Of a stretch of 64,000 bases of DNA, positions 50,445 through 59,990 are shown in pieces. The translations under genes and the position numbers were made by a program. The stretch lies in NCBI GenBank assembly GCA_963708575.1, contig CAVPTB010000003.1, forward strand, positions 1-64,000, written 5' to 3'. Origin of the DNA: DASVWZ01 sp963708575 (GTDB lineage Bacteria > Acidobacteriota > Terriglobia > Terriglobales > Acidobacteriaceae). How positions within the stretch are numbered: the stretch's first letter is position 1; the number at the start of each line of letters is the position of its first letter. The notes beneath the pieces were generated by a model that saw only the letters and a program-made list of their open reading frames with translations, had not been told where the DNA came from and did no database searches.

Positions 50445-51714
50445 TTACGCCTCCACCGTTTCCGGAATTTCGCTTTCGCGACGATCCAAAGTGTTTGCCA
50501 GGAATGCTTCGAAATCAGCCAAGCGCGGCCGGATGGGCTCGGCCGACTGGTATTTGCCTTCGAGAACGTCGGTGGTTTTCAGGCCGTTGCCAGTGATGCA
50601 GAGGACTGTGGTCTCCTGGGGAGAGATCCGGCCTTGTTCGTAAAGCTTGCGGGCGCAGCCCACGGTAACGCCGCCGGCAGTCTCGGTAAAGATGCCTTCG
50701 GTTACGGCGAGGAGCTGGATGGACTCGACCACTTCGGGGTCGGAAACATCCTCGGACCAGCCGCCGCTGTTGCGAATCGTCTTGATGGCGTAGTGGCCGT
50801 CCGCGGGATTTCCGATGGCGAGCGAACGGGCGATGGTGGAGGGCTTTTGCGGCTCGATCTCGGCACGCGCCATTTTTAACGGCGGTGGAAATCGGCGAAC
50901 ATCCGGTGGCTTGAGCACCGAAAATCTTTACCTGCTTCGGTTCGACCAGGCCGAGGTGGATGAGTTCGTCGAAGGCTTTCTTGATCTTGGTGATGAGCGA
51001 CCCGCCGGCCATGGGAACTACGACGTTGTCGGGCAAGCGCCAACCGAGTTGCTCGGCGATTTCGTAGCCGACGGTCTTCGATCCCTCGGCGTAGTAAGGC
51101 CGGAGGTTGACGTTGACGAATCCCCAATTGCGCTCGTCAGCGATCTGCGAGCAGAGGCGATTCACCTGATCGTAGCTACCGGCAATGCGGACGAGATTCG
51201 CGCCAAAAACCTGAGTGCCTAAAATCTTGGCGGGCTCAAGATCGGCGGGAATGAAGATCCAGGCCTTGAATCCATTGCGGGCAGCCTGCGCGGCAACAGA
51301 GTTGGCAAGGTTTCCGGTAGAAGAGCACGCGACGGTGTCGAAGCCGAAGGCGCGGGCCTGCGACAATGCGACTGCGACCACGCGATCTTTAAAACTCAGG
51401 GTGGGCATGCAGACGGCGTCGTTCTTCACGTAGAGATTGGTTGAGCCGATGGACTTGGCTAACTGCGGAGCGCACAGGAGTGGCGTGAACCCGGCGGGAA
51501 CGCTGGGCTGGTAGTTCTCCGGTAATGGCAGCAGCTCGGAGTATCGCCACATATTGGGGGCGCGTGAGGCGATGTGTTCACGAGTGAACGTGGCACGCAC
51601 CGCGTCATAGTCGTAGAGAACTTCAAGGGGGGAGAAACAATCGTCACAAATCGACCGGGGCTGATTGCCCCAGTTCTTGCCACATTCCCGGCAACGCAAT
51701 TCGTAATGAGCCAT
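50445..51714 (-). pseudogene. thrC: Threonine synthase, one homopolymer frameshift
   Basis: PLP enzyme making threonine from O-phosphohomoserine. The first frame (from 51714) has a zinc-ribbon N-terminus (CRECGKNWGNQPRSICDDC), PTLSFKDRVVAVALS with the PLP Lys, and VPMAGGSLITKIKKAF, up to GCSPISTAVK. The second frame resumes with RAEIEPQKPSTIARSLAIGN and GGVTVGCARKLYEQG, ending at 50445. The break coincides with a run of five T (50873-50877 on the plus strand) where four would keep the frame. The gene is probably intact in the organism. It heads the thrC, sulfur carrier, hom group. Confidence 0.88.
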
Positions 51715-52206
51715 CTTGCTACTCGCTTTCTAATTCGAGCGAATAGCCGGGGACGAGCCGGAAAGAGTCCCCCAAAACAACAAAGGCCTCTTTTTCCGGG
51801 AATAGGGGGAAAAGAGGCATCGGAATGCAAAAATAAAGCTCGCATCCGAATCTCATGTACCCTGTTTCCAGGAGAGAGTTGGCACCTGCAACCGGAATGT
51901 ATGATCCCGGATCGGTTGCCGTGGCGTCATAGGGCTCGTCCCTCAGCCACTCTGCATGAAATTCAGGTTTGCTCCGAAGAGCAAACTTGTTCACATGATA
52001 GTAGCGAGGGGGTGGGAAGGTGTCAAGAAGGAATGCTCCGGCGAAGGCTAGGAACCGTAAGTGCAGACAACTCAGCAGGATAGGGGAGAGCGGCGGGCGA
52101 CAGCTGCATGTCGGCCGCATCTTTGTGATTTCATCTCTCGGGGGTCTTCGCAGCTCAGGGCGGTTTCAAACAAGTACCCCAAAAGAGCTGCCCAAGGATA
52201 TTGCGG
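51715..52206. other. Intergenic region upstream of thrC with a stem-loop
   Basis: About 490 bases with no recognised gene. A stem-loop (GCCTCTTTT ... AAAAGAGGC, 51786-51818) lies 72-104 bases ahead of the thrC start and could be a leader structure. A minus-strand frame (51719-52120) spans it and includes the patch EFHAEWLRDEPYDATA, but I find no family, start signal or conservation cue, so I do not call it a gene. The rest should hold the thrC promoter and the 3' end of the FG-GAP gene's transcript. Confidence 0.5.
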
Positions 52207-53331
52207 TTACTTGGTGTTGAGCATGATGGCGACTTTGCCCTTGTCCCAGATAGGGATGGCTAGGTCGGGGGCGCCGTCGTGGTTGAAGTCGCCGGAGGCA
52301 ATCGACATCCCACCCGTAAAGTCGATGGTTTCATTGAACGGATGCGCGGGGCCGAATCCTCCCTTGCCATCGCCATAGAAGAGATACGAATCGTCTGTGT
52401 TTGGCACACAAGCAACGTCCAGTTTGTTATCTAGGTTAAAGTCTGCCACTACGCAAGCCTCCGGCGCATAGCAATTGTTGCATTCGGGAAAATGGAAGTT
52501 TGGTTTTCCGAATGTGCCATCGCCATTGTTCAAGAGCACGACCATGGCCTGAGACGAATCGGCAAGTACTAAGTCCTGTTTGCCGTTATTTCGCAGATCT
52601 GCGACTTCAACATCAGATATCCCGCCCCCGCCGGCGTCGTAGTTTATCGGGGTATTGAACTTCCCGCTGCCATCGTTCAACAATATGGAAACATATCCGC
52701 TGATGTTAGTCACCGCCAGATCGGGGTGTTTATCTCCATTTAGATCGGCAGCCGCCACTGCCCAAGGCGTTCGTCCCAGCTTGTACTTCACAGGTTTCTG
52801 TTTGAGTTTGCCAGTTCCCGTACCCATGAAAACCGTCACATAACCGCCATTGGCGGCTATCGCCAGATCTACATTGCCGTCCCCATTGAAGTCTGCGGTT
52901 GCTACCCCGGTAGGTTCAACTCCGGCTTTGTAGGATGCCGATTGTTTAAACTTTCCCGTCCCGTCCCCCAAAAAGATAGCAACGGTGCCCTCCCCGCTGC
53001 CAGTGTACTCAACCACCGCTAAGTCCTGATTGCCATCGCCATTGAAGTCAGCGACCGCTAAAGCAAGCGGACTTTGGACTGGAAAGTGGATAGGTTTTTG
53101 AAAAGTTCCGTCGCCATTCCCCAAGAGGATTCTGACATCATTTCCAGCAAAACCGGCAATCGCAATATCAAGGTTGCCACTTGGGGTAAAGCTATCGACA
53201 ACTATGCCATATAGCAGATCGCGGGAGTTCACAGCGTAGTAAGCCGGCCGCCGGAACTGTCCAGCAGAGGCCAAGGTTGATGCAAAGATTACAGCCAAAA
53301 CCGTTCTCAACACCGAATTCACGCGTGCCAT
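52207..53331 (-). CDS. Secreted FG-GAP/VCBS repeat protein (copy 1)
   Basis: 374 residues from ATG 53331 (MARVNSVLRTVLAVIFASTL, signal peptide ending ASA). About seven FG-GAP-type beta-propeller blades follow, each with an Asp-rich calcium loop: DFNGDGNQDLAVV, DFNGDGNVDLAIA, DLNGDKHPDLAV, DFNLDNKLDVACV, DFNHDGAPDLAIP. It is probably an extracellular binding protein of unknown ligand. It is a close tandem copy of the next gene, with only 14 bases between this start and that stop. Confidence 0.88.
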   Translation of the reverse strand: MARVNSVLRTVLAVIFASTLASAGQFRRPAYYAVNSRDLLYGIVVDSFTPSGNLDIAIAGFAGNDVRILLGNGDGTFQKPIHFPVQSPLALAVADFNGDGNQDLAVVEYTGSGEGTVAIFLGDGTGKFKQSASYKAGVEPTGVATADFNGDGNVDLAIAANGGYVTVFMGTGTGKLKQKPVKYKLGRTPWAVAAADLNGDKHPDLAVTNISGYVSILLNDGSGKFNTPINYDAGGGGISDVEVADLRNNGKQDLVLADSSQAMVVLLNNGDGTFGKPNFHFPECNNCYAPEACVVADFNLDNKLDVACVPNTDDSYLFYGDGKGGFGPAHPFNETIDFTGGMSIASGDFNHDGAPDLAIPIWDKGKVAIMLNTK

Positions 53332-53345
53332 TTCGATCATTCTAA

Positions 53346-54470
53346 CTATTTCGCGTTGATCATGACGGCGACCTTGCCTTTGTCCCAGATGGGAATCGCC
53401 AAGTCGGGGGCTTCATCGTGGTTGAAGTCGCCCACAGCAATCGACATCCCTCCATGGAAATCTATAGTCTCATTGAAGGGATGCGCCGGGCCGAATCCTC
53501 CCTTGCCATCGCCATAAAAGAAATAAGAATCATCTATGTTTGCCACGCAAGCAACATCAAGTTTGCCATCTAAATTAAAGTCCGCTACCAAGCAAGCCTC
53601 TGGCCCTACACAATTCTTGCACTTGGGGAAATGAAACTGGGGTTTGCCAAAGGTGCCGTCTCCATTGTTCAAGAGCACGACCATGGCCTGAGAAGTGTCG
53701 GCGAGCACTAGGTCCTGCTTGCCGTTGTCACGCAGATCTGCAACTTTGACGTCAGAAGTCGCCCCCCCTCCTGCATCGTAATTTACTGGAGTAGCGAACT
53801 TCCCGCTGCCATCGTTCAACAATATGGAAACATATCCGCTGATGTTAGTCACCGCCAGATCGGGGTGTTTATCTCCATTTAGATCGGCAGCCGCCACTGC
53901 CCAAGGCGTTCGTCCCAGCTTGTACTTCACAGGTTTCTGTTTGAGTTTGCCAGTTCCCGTACCCATGAAAACCGTCACATAGCCGCCATTGGCGGCGATC
54001 GCCAAATCTACGTTGCCGTCCCCATTGAAGTCTGCGGTTGCTACCCCTGTAGGCTCTACTCCGGCGTTGTAGGAAGCCGATTGCTTGAATTTTCCCGTCC
54101 CATCCCCCAAGAAGATGGCGATGTTGCCTTGACCGCTGCCGGTGTACTCAACCACTGCTAAATCCTGATTGCCGTCGCCGTTAAAGTCAGCGACCGCTAA
54201 AGCAAGCGGACTTTGGACTGGAAAGTGTATAGGTTTTTGAAAAGTTCCGTCGCCATTCCCCAAGAGGATTCTGACATCATTTCCAGCAAAACCGGCAATC
54301 GCAATATCAAGGTTGCCACTTGGGGTAAAGCTATCGACAACTATGCCATATAGCAGATCGCGGGAGTTCACAGCGTAGTAAGCCGGCCGCCGGAACTGTC
54401 CGGCAGAGGCCAAACTGGAAGCAAAAACTACAGCCAAAACCACCATTAAGACCGAATTCACGCGTGCCAT
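53346..54470 (-). CDS. Secreted FG-GAP/VCBS repeat protein (copy 2)
   Basis: 374 residues from ATG 54470 (MARVNSVLMVVLAVVFASSL). Same layout as copy 1: signal peptide, then propeller repeats with DxDxDG loops. Large stretches are identical at DNA level (for example around 53812-53990 versus 52671-52850), while the C-terminal third has diverged more, with changes such as KCKNCVGPEACL for ECNNCYAPEACV. It is preceded by a 244-base divergent promoter region shared with the 54715 gene. Confidence 0.88.
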   Translation of the reverse strand: MARVNSVLMVVLAVVFASSLASAGQFRRPAYYAVNSRDLLYGIVVDSFTPSGNLDIAIAGFAGNDVRILLGNGDGTFQKPIHFPVQSPLALAVADFNGDGNQDLAVVEYTGSGQGNIAIFLGDGTGKFKQSASYNAGVEPTGVATADFNGDGNVDLAIAANGGYVTVFMGTGTGKLKQKPVKYKLGRTPWAVAAADLNGDKHPDLAVTNISGYVSILLNDGSGKFATPVNYDAGGGATSDVKVADLRDNGKQDLVLADTSQAMVVLLNNGDGTFGKPQFHFPKCKNCVGPEACLVADFNLDGKLDVACVANIDDSYFFYGDGKGGFGPAHPFNETIDFHGGMSIAVGDFNHDEAPDLAIPIWDKGKVAVMINAK

Positions 54471-54714
54471 ACTGATCACCCCAAAATACTGACGATAGTC
54501 TCCGGCCACTGCGGACGGCTGTCAAGGTGAAAGATTTTGCAAGACCTTAAAGGCTTCTTACTTAGACAGGAACCAAGACTGTAATTCCAATTTCGTAACA
54601 AGACTCATTTTCACGTAGGCATCATGATCCATTTTGATAGCTTGGCCTCAGTCGCAAGCTGAATTAGCGACTCTCCGTTTGCCGCCAAACTGTTCACTCT
54701 AAAAATTGGAGACA

Positions 54715-56664
54715 ATGATGATTGTTAACTCTGGTCGTTGCAAAGAATATTGCCGATTCTTCAAAGTTCTCGCCCTCAGCCTCCTCGTCGCGCTCGCCGC
54801 TACGTCCCAAGCTCAATTAAGAACCCTAGGGCAGCCAGGGATCGGCACCGGCTCTGCTCTTACAACCACCCCGATGTGGCTTGACGCAACTTTGTTTCCT
54901 GGGAACGACATGTGTGCAAAGATTGCGACAGCATGCGGCTCAACAAGCACAATTCCCTTCGGAACAACCATCGACGCGCGAGGTTTCAGCGGAAATCAAG
55001 TTTGTCAAATTGCGAACGTCACCAAGATGCTCAACGATTGTGGAACCAACGGCGGTAAGCTCTTGCTTGGAATGGTTAACGTCTACGCCGATGGGCCGGG
55101 TGTGAACGGGAATTACGCCGACGGACACGGTTCTGGCATCGGAACTCCGGCCTTCATCATTCCCAATAACTTTTGGGGAATTGAAGGAGTGAGTCGAGGT
55201 GCTGGCAGTGCCGGAATAGGTACATGGCTGTCCATCTGCACTGGTGGTCAAACTCCTGTCGGTACTGCCACAGGAAGTTTGCCTCCCGGACCTGGCTCGC
55301 CGTCATGCTCCGCATCCTTTCCGGTGCGGTCATTTGTCGTCAATTCTGCCGCGGTATCTGGCAACACGATGACAATCAACGTTTCCCCCGGCGCAAATTT
55401 CGGAACGAACCTTTACACGGGCGAACTAGTCATGATCAAGAACAATACGATAGCGCCTGCGGAAAATGGCACGTATCGAGTTCAGAACACAAGTGGGCCG
55501 CTGATCCAGGTGACCGTCCCCCTCGGTACCCCATCCTGCACCCCAGTTATCGGCAACTGCGGGGCGATGTACGCTGGTACGCCGATTCTGGGATTTGCCC
55601 CACGGGGGTCGAATGCCTATAACACGACCACCTGCGATGAGAATTCGAACCCCTGCTCCTCCTTCGGAATGCACATCAAAAATCTGGGCTTCAACTGCCA
55701 AGGCGCGGGGACCCAGCCGAGCGGCGACATTGAAGGATGTATGGGATGGCAAAACCTCTACGCGCAAGAGGAATCGGGAGCAGATACGTTTGAGATTACA
55801 AACTATAACTTTGTAGGATTCGACTCGCACGGCAATTTGGCGCAAAACTTCGGCCCTATCACTAACGCCGAGATCCTAACGGGAAACGGAAACTCGAACT
55901 GCGACTTCGGCACCACTGGCGCTTATATTGACGGAATTGCGATGCGCGGGTTTGACGGCTGGACAATCAATACGCCCACCGAGACCAACGTTCCTAGCTC
56001 GATAAATTGCGGCCACACCCCGCGTGCCGCGCTGATGCTGGACGCCGAAAATACCGAAACCAGCCAGGGACATTGCGAGAATTTTTCCGACTGCGTGCTG
56101 GTGGGAGCGAACAATCCTCACGCTTCGGGAATACACGTTACTGGAATCTCTGAGGCGAAACCGGCTAACCCTGGCTACGACGTGGAAATCAGCGCCAATA
56201 ATCCCGGACTCTCGGATTTTGTTTTGGAGAATATCCAGACCTACCGTACGGTCAGCACACCTGCGGTAAGAGACGACATCAATAACATCACGTTACACAA
56301 CCAATTCGTGGCACTCTATTCGTGGGCCAACAACGCGGGGAATGGAGCGATGAATCTGGTGACGACGGACAACGAAATCCGCAATCAGTTCGGGAGTGGA
56401 ATTCAAACCGCCAACGTGAAAACCGGTGTCACGACAAACACCGACCTGGCGGGACAGTGCACTCTTGGGTCTACCAGCTGCGGCGGTGGCGGGGGAGCCA
56501 ACCAATACAATTTCAGTACAACCTATTCCACACCCCCGATCTGTACCTGCTCGGATACTTCAACCTCTCCGGTGCTGTGCGGGTTAAGCGTAACCACAAC
56601 AGGAATCACCTTTAGCGGAACCAGCGCCCACAAGATGGACTATGTCTGCGTGGTTAGACAATAA
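54715..56664 (+). CDS. Large secreted protein of unknown function
   Basis: About 649 residues. A signal peptide (FKVLALSLLVALAATSQAQ) is followed by a Gly/Asn/Thr-rich chain with about 20 Cys. Segments such as IEGVSRGAGSAGIGTWL, GMHIKNLGFNCQG, ENTETSQGHCENFSDCVLVG and GIHVTGISEAKPANPGYDVE resemble the turns of a right-handed parallel beta-helix (pectate-lyase-like), but no catalytic residues can be named. The C-terminus is a Cys-rich tail after GGGGGANQYNF. ATG 54715 or 54718 is chosen for its GGAGA site; the TTG at 54706 is rejected. Confidence 0.75.
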   Translation: MMIVNSGRCKEYCRFFKVLALSLLVALAATSQAQLRTLGQPGIGTGSALTTTPMWLDATLFPGNDMCAKIATACGSTSTIPFGTTIDARGFSGNQVCQIANVTKMLNDCGTNGGKLLLGMVNVYADGPGVNGNYADGHGSGIGTPAFIIPNNFWGIEGVSRGAGSAGIGTWLSICTGGQTPVGTATGSLPPGPGSPSCSASFPVRSFVVNSAAVSGNTMTINVSPGANFGTNLYTGELVMIKNNTIAPAENGTYRVQNTSGPLIQVTVPLGTPSCTPVIGNCGAMYAGTPILGFAPRGSNAYNTTTCDENSNPCSSFGMHIKNLGFNCQGAGTQPSGDIEGCMGWQNLYAQEESGADTFEITNYNFVGFDSHGNLAQNFGPITNAEILTGNGNSNCDFGTTGAYIDGIAMRGFDGWTINTPTETNVPSSINCGHTPRAALMLDAENTETSQGHCENFSDCVLVGANNPHASGIHVTGISEAKPANPGYDVEISANNPGLSDFVLENIQTYRTVSTPAVRDDINNITLHNQFVALYSWANNAGNGAMNLVTTDNEIRNQFGSGIQTANVKTGVTTNTDLAGQCTLGSTSCGGGGGANQYNFSTTYSTPPICTCSDTSTSPVLCGLSVTTTGITFSGTSAHKMDYVCVVRQ

Positions 56665-56694
56665 CCTCTTTAATGGTCCTTGCCATCGCTCAGT

Positions 56695-56712
56695 CCGCCG
56701 CCCATGCGGCGG
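56695..56712 (+). terminator. GC-rich hairpin after the large secreted-protein gene
   Basis: CCGCCGC-CCAT-GCGGCGG, a perfect 7-base stem 30 bases after the stop at 56664. No U-tract follows. The remaining bases to 56898 show no gene. Confidence 0.4.
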
Positions 56713-56898
56713 CCCGGACGCCCTTAGTATCCGTTCCGCCACGCAAATGGTAAACAAGCCAAATATTCCCTGCAAACTGACTGCGGTCTTGAAATCTTCT
56801 AGTCCCGCCTATCAGCCTTTATATATCACGCGGAAGTGACATTGCTTTCCCATGAGAACACGTACGGGTCACAAATCGTGCCTAAGCCCCCGTGAAAG

Positions 56899-58095
56899 TC
56901 ACCGGGTGTATTGGTTCTTCTTTTTGTCCTGGTGGCGTTCGAGGCCCAAGGCGATTAACTTCTCGATCAGCGCGGGATACGACAGGCCGGTGGCGGCCCA
57001 GAGTTTGGGATACATGCTGATGGCGGTGAAGCCTGGCATGGTGTTGATCTCGTTCAGGTAGATTTTGCGGGTCTTTGGATCCATCAGGAAATCGACACGA
57101 GCGAGGCCGGAGCAGTCAACCGCTTTGAAGGCTCCTATCGCCAGCTGCCGAACTTGTTTGGTTTCGGACTTGGTCAGCTTGGCGGGGATCACCAACTGCG
57201 AACCTTCGTCGAGATACTTGGCGTCGTAGTCGTAGAACTCTTTGCTGGGAACGATTTCACCGGGAACCGAAGCGGCGGGACGGTCGTTGCCGAGAACGGA
57301 ACATTCGATCTCGCGGGCTTTTTGTTTGTTGCCGCCGACGCCTTGCTCGATGACGATCTTGCGATCGAACTTGGCCGCTTCGGCGATGGCGGGACCGAGT
57401 TCCTTGCGATCGTGGGCTTTGGAAATGCCGACCGACGAGCCGAGGTTGGCAGGCTTCACGAATACCGGATACTTCACCTTGCTCTCGATCAGTTTCTGCG
57501 TCTTCCTGGGCTCGGACTCCCAGTCGCTGCGGAGTATGGTGGCATGCTTCACGATAGGCAAGCCGGCGGCGCGGAAGAGGGACTTCATGACGTCTTTGTC
57601 CATGCCGGCGGCTGAGCCGAGCACGCCTGCCCCGACATAAGGAAGATCAGCGAGTTCGAGCAGTCCCTGAATAGTACCGTCTTCGCCGAAGGTACCGTGC
57701 AGGACGGGGAAGACGATATCGACGTTGATGGCGCGATCGGCGGCGCGGCGAGTCAGGCTCTGCGAAGTTGCGTCGGTTTGGAATGGGGCGAGTCCGGCGG
57801 AATGAGGTTGCGGCGGAACCACGACGGCCTGGCCATTGGCGAGCAAGGCGGCGCCGGGAGTGGTGTCGGGATCGCCAGCGCGAAGATGGCGCTCTTCCTG
57901 ATGCGCGAATTCACCTTTCAGCAGGCGCTGGGCATCGGCGGCGGTGACCCATTGGCCCTGCTTGGTGATGCCGATAGGCACGACTTCGTATTTGTTCTTG
58001 TCGATGGCGTTGAAGACCGAGGCGGCGGAAAGGAGGGAGACTTCGTGCTCTCCGCTACGGCCGCCGAAAAGGATCCCGACTCGAAGCTTGTTCAT
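56899..58095 (-). CDS. ddl: D-alanine-D-alanine ligase
   Basis: 398 residues. ATP-grasp enzyme making the D-Ala-D-Ala dipeptide for peptidoglycan in the cytosol. Motifs: VGILFGGRSGEHEVSLLSA at the N-terminus, DIVFPVLHGTFGEDGTIQG, PYVGAGVLGSAAGMDKDVMK, FVKPANLGSSVGISK and the metal/product site ARVDFLMDPKTRKIYLNEIN, then TMPGFTAISMYPKLW. Somewhat longer than average because of an insertion near residues 65-115. ATG 58095. It stands alone; no mur or fts genes are adjacent. Confidence 0.96.
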   Translation of the reverse strand: MNKLRVGILFGGRSGEHEVSLLSAASVFNAIDKNKYEVVPIGITKQGQWVTAADAQRLLKGEFAHQEERHLRAGDPDTTPGAALLANGQAVVVPPQPHSAGLAPFQTDATSQSLTRRAADRAINVDIVFPVLHGTFGEDGTIQGLLELADLPYVGAGVLGSAAGMDKDVMKSLFRAAGLPIVKHATILRSDWESEPRKTQKLIESKVKYPVFVKPANLGSSVGISKAHDRKELGPAIAEAAKFDRKIVIEQGVGGNKQKAREIECSVLGNDRPAASVPGEIVPSKEFYDYDAKYLDEGSQLVIPAKLTKSETKQVRQLAIGAFKAVDCSGLARVDFLMDPKTRKIYLNEINTMPGFTAISMYPKLWAATGLSYPALIEKLIALGLERHQDKKKNQYTR

Positions 58096-58262
58096 GGTTG
58101 GCAGAACTATTGTTGCACAGGGGTCAGGGCTCGCGCAGGTGGGCGGTTTGATACAGGTGCGGTGCCACGTTTGAAGAAGCTAGCCGGAAATCCCCACCCT
58201 AGCGCAAAGTGTGCGCTGGAGTGGGGTACCCGGGTGCTCAGTCACCGCTAACTGAGCAATGG

Positions 58263-59834
58263 CTACTGTACGTTGAGCGTGATGTTGGTGGTGTGAACGT
58301 CGGAGCCGGCAGTCGCTGTGACCATGACTGTGGCGGTTCCGCGGGTTGCCGCATTCATGCTGCCTCCGCCGCAACCTACCGCGAAGAATGTCACGCATAG
58401 CAGTACCAGCAAGCCAGCGCCGTACGTCAGCAGTCGCTTCCCGCGCTTCCGTCTCTTGTCAGAGCCGATCACGACTGTTCCGAGGAGACCTAATCCAGAC
58501 ATGGCCATCCAGGTCCCAAAGATCGAGCGATATTGGGTTCCGCCCGAGGGTGCAGCGGTCGCGAGAGTCATGGTGGTGTTGGCGGCCCCGCCACTGGGCG
58601 TGACTGTGGACGGATTGAAGCTGCAACTGATTCCGGTCGGAGCCGAGCAGGTGAAGGTTACCGCGCTCGAGAAACCGTTTTCCGGAGTCACGCTTAGCTG
58701 GAACGTGGCGGCCGCACCCGCGGTTACGGTTGCGCTTTGCGGTGAGGCTGCAAAGGTGAAATCGCCTCCGCCGTTGCCGCCACTCTGACCAGCTTCCAAC
58801 GTCGCGAACAGACCATGACTTTCACCGGCGATGCCGGCAGTGAAGTACATGGTGCTGGGGTCTCCGGTACCACCCGCGCCGAAGACCATTGCCCAGAGAC
58901 CCGAGTTGACGATCACTTTTCCGTTCGGATCCTTCAATTGACCGAGAAATTTTCCGGTCGTGTCGAAGGCGTTGATGGTGCCGTCGTCAAAATTGCCAAC
59001 GAGGACGTCGCCGCCGAATGCTCCGAAGCCGGCGGGGGCCATCACGACTCCCCATGGCGAGTTGAGTGTGCCATTCGAGGCGAAGCGCTTCACGAAGTTT
59101 CCGTTGAGATCGAAGATACTGACGAAGCCATTGCCGGCGCCGGCCACGGGATCGTGCTTGGCGGAATCCTGCAGGGCGTAGGTGACGTAGATTTGATTGC
59201 CGATAGGCTGAACGCCAAAGGCGGCGAAGCCCGCGGGCAACGTGGGATCGGTGAACGATCCCTGAAGAGTGGTGAGGGCAAACTTATCGTCGAACACTTC
59301 TACCTGGCCGGTACGAAAGTTTGTGGCCAGGAGAAAATTACTGTTGTTGCTGGTGATCATGGCCAGACCTTTGTACACCGCGCCCGCGCCAACCTTCGAG
59401 CGATCGACGGCGAGAATCGCGCTGGTGCCGGTGCCATTCCAGCCGGAGATGGTTCCATCTTCGGTGTCGAAGATGAACAGGCTCGGGCCGGAGCCGACGA
59501 CGAAACCGGGCGTACCGTTAATCACGGTGCCGGTGGGCGTTGCGGTTGCATTGCTTCCCTGCGGAGGCGGAATGGTTATGGTCGGCTGCTGGCTGTTGCC
59601 TTGGGCATCGTACAGCGTGGAGAAGCCGCTGTTGTTATCCGCGATCCAGAAGGGCTGACCGGGGAAGAACGAGATGCCCCACGGATTCACCAATTTTGGA
59701 TCGGTATGGGTCGCCATGCCGGAGACGTCAGAGACGAGGTTGGTTTGTTGGTAGGAATTGGTCTGCGCGACCGCATGGTTCGCCGTGATGGCTGCAATCG
59801 CGCTCAGGATCAAAATGGCAAATTTGGTTTTCAC
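58263..59834 (-). CDS. TIGR03118-family secreted protein with C-terminal anchor
   Basis: About 523 residues from a GTG at 59834, chosen for the AAAGGAG site seven bases upstream; the listed frame extends 8 codons further. Signal peptide (AILILSAIAAITANHAVAQ), then the TIGR03118 beta-propeller: YQQTNLVSDVSGMATHTDP, LVNPWGISFFPGQPFWIADN, PTGTVINGTPGFVVGSGPS and NFDDGTINAFDTTGKFLGQL. An Ig-like domain follows (about 375-440), then two hydrophobic segments, the second CVTFFAVGCGGG. Typical of acidobacteria; function unknown. Confidence 0.88.
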   Translation of the reverse strand: MKTKFAILILSAIAAITANHAVAQTNSYQQTNLVSDVSGMATHTDPKLVNPWGISFFPGQPFWIADNNSGFSTLYDAQGNSQQPTITIPPPQGSNATATPTGTVINGTPGFVVGSGPSLFIFDTEDGTISGWNGTGTSAILAVDRSKVGAGAVYKGLAMITSNNSNFLLATNFRTGQVEVFDDKFALTTLQGSFTDPTLPAGFAAFGVQPIGNQIYVTYALQDSAKHDPVAGAGNGFVSIFDLNGNFVKRFASNGTLNSPWGVVMAPAGFGAFGGDVLVGNFDDGTINAFDTTGKFLGQLKDPNGKVIVNSGLWAMVFGAGGTGDPSTMYFTAGIAGESHGLFATLEAGQSGGNGGGDFTFAASPQSATVTAGAAATFQLSVTPENGFSSAVTFTCSAPTGISCSFNPSTVTPSGGAANTTMTLATAAPSGGTQYRSIFGTWMAMSGLGLLGTVVIGSDKRRKRGKRLLTYGAGLLVLLCVTFFAVGCGGGSMNAATRGTATVMVTATAGSDVHTTNITLNVQ

Positions 59835-59940
59835 TGCTTCGCTCCTTTGAATTAGCACTGAAGTCAGGTTAAGGAGCGTGAAACTTTACATTGTCAGGAT
59901 GGAGTAAAGAGGTCGTCAAAGTCTTTTCAATGCGCGCATG

Positions 59941-59968
59941 AAAAAAGCCGCCCACGGCGATGGGCGGC
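59941..59968 (-). terminator. Rho-independent terminator of the glycosidase gene
   Basis: Read on the minus strand: GCCGCCCA-loop-TGGGCGGC followed by TTTTTT. It starts 23 bases after the stop at 59991 and is the clearest intrinsic terminator in the window. Confidence 0.85.
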
Positions 59969-59990
59969 CCAGTTCGATCAAGAAGCACCC

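Noticed and set aside
51719..52120. 133-codon minus-strand frame upstream of thrC
   Set aside because: No family, no good start site, and it crosses a stem-loop likely to be a leader structure.
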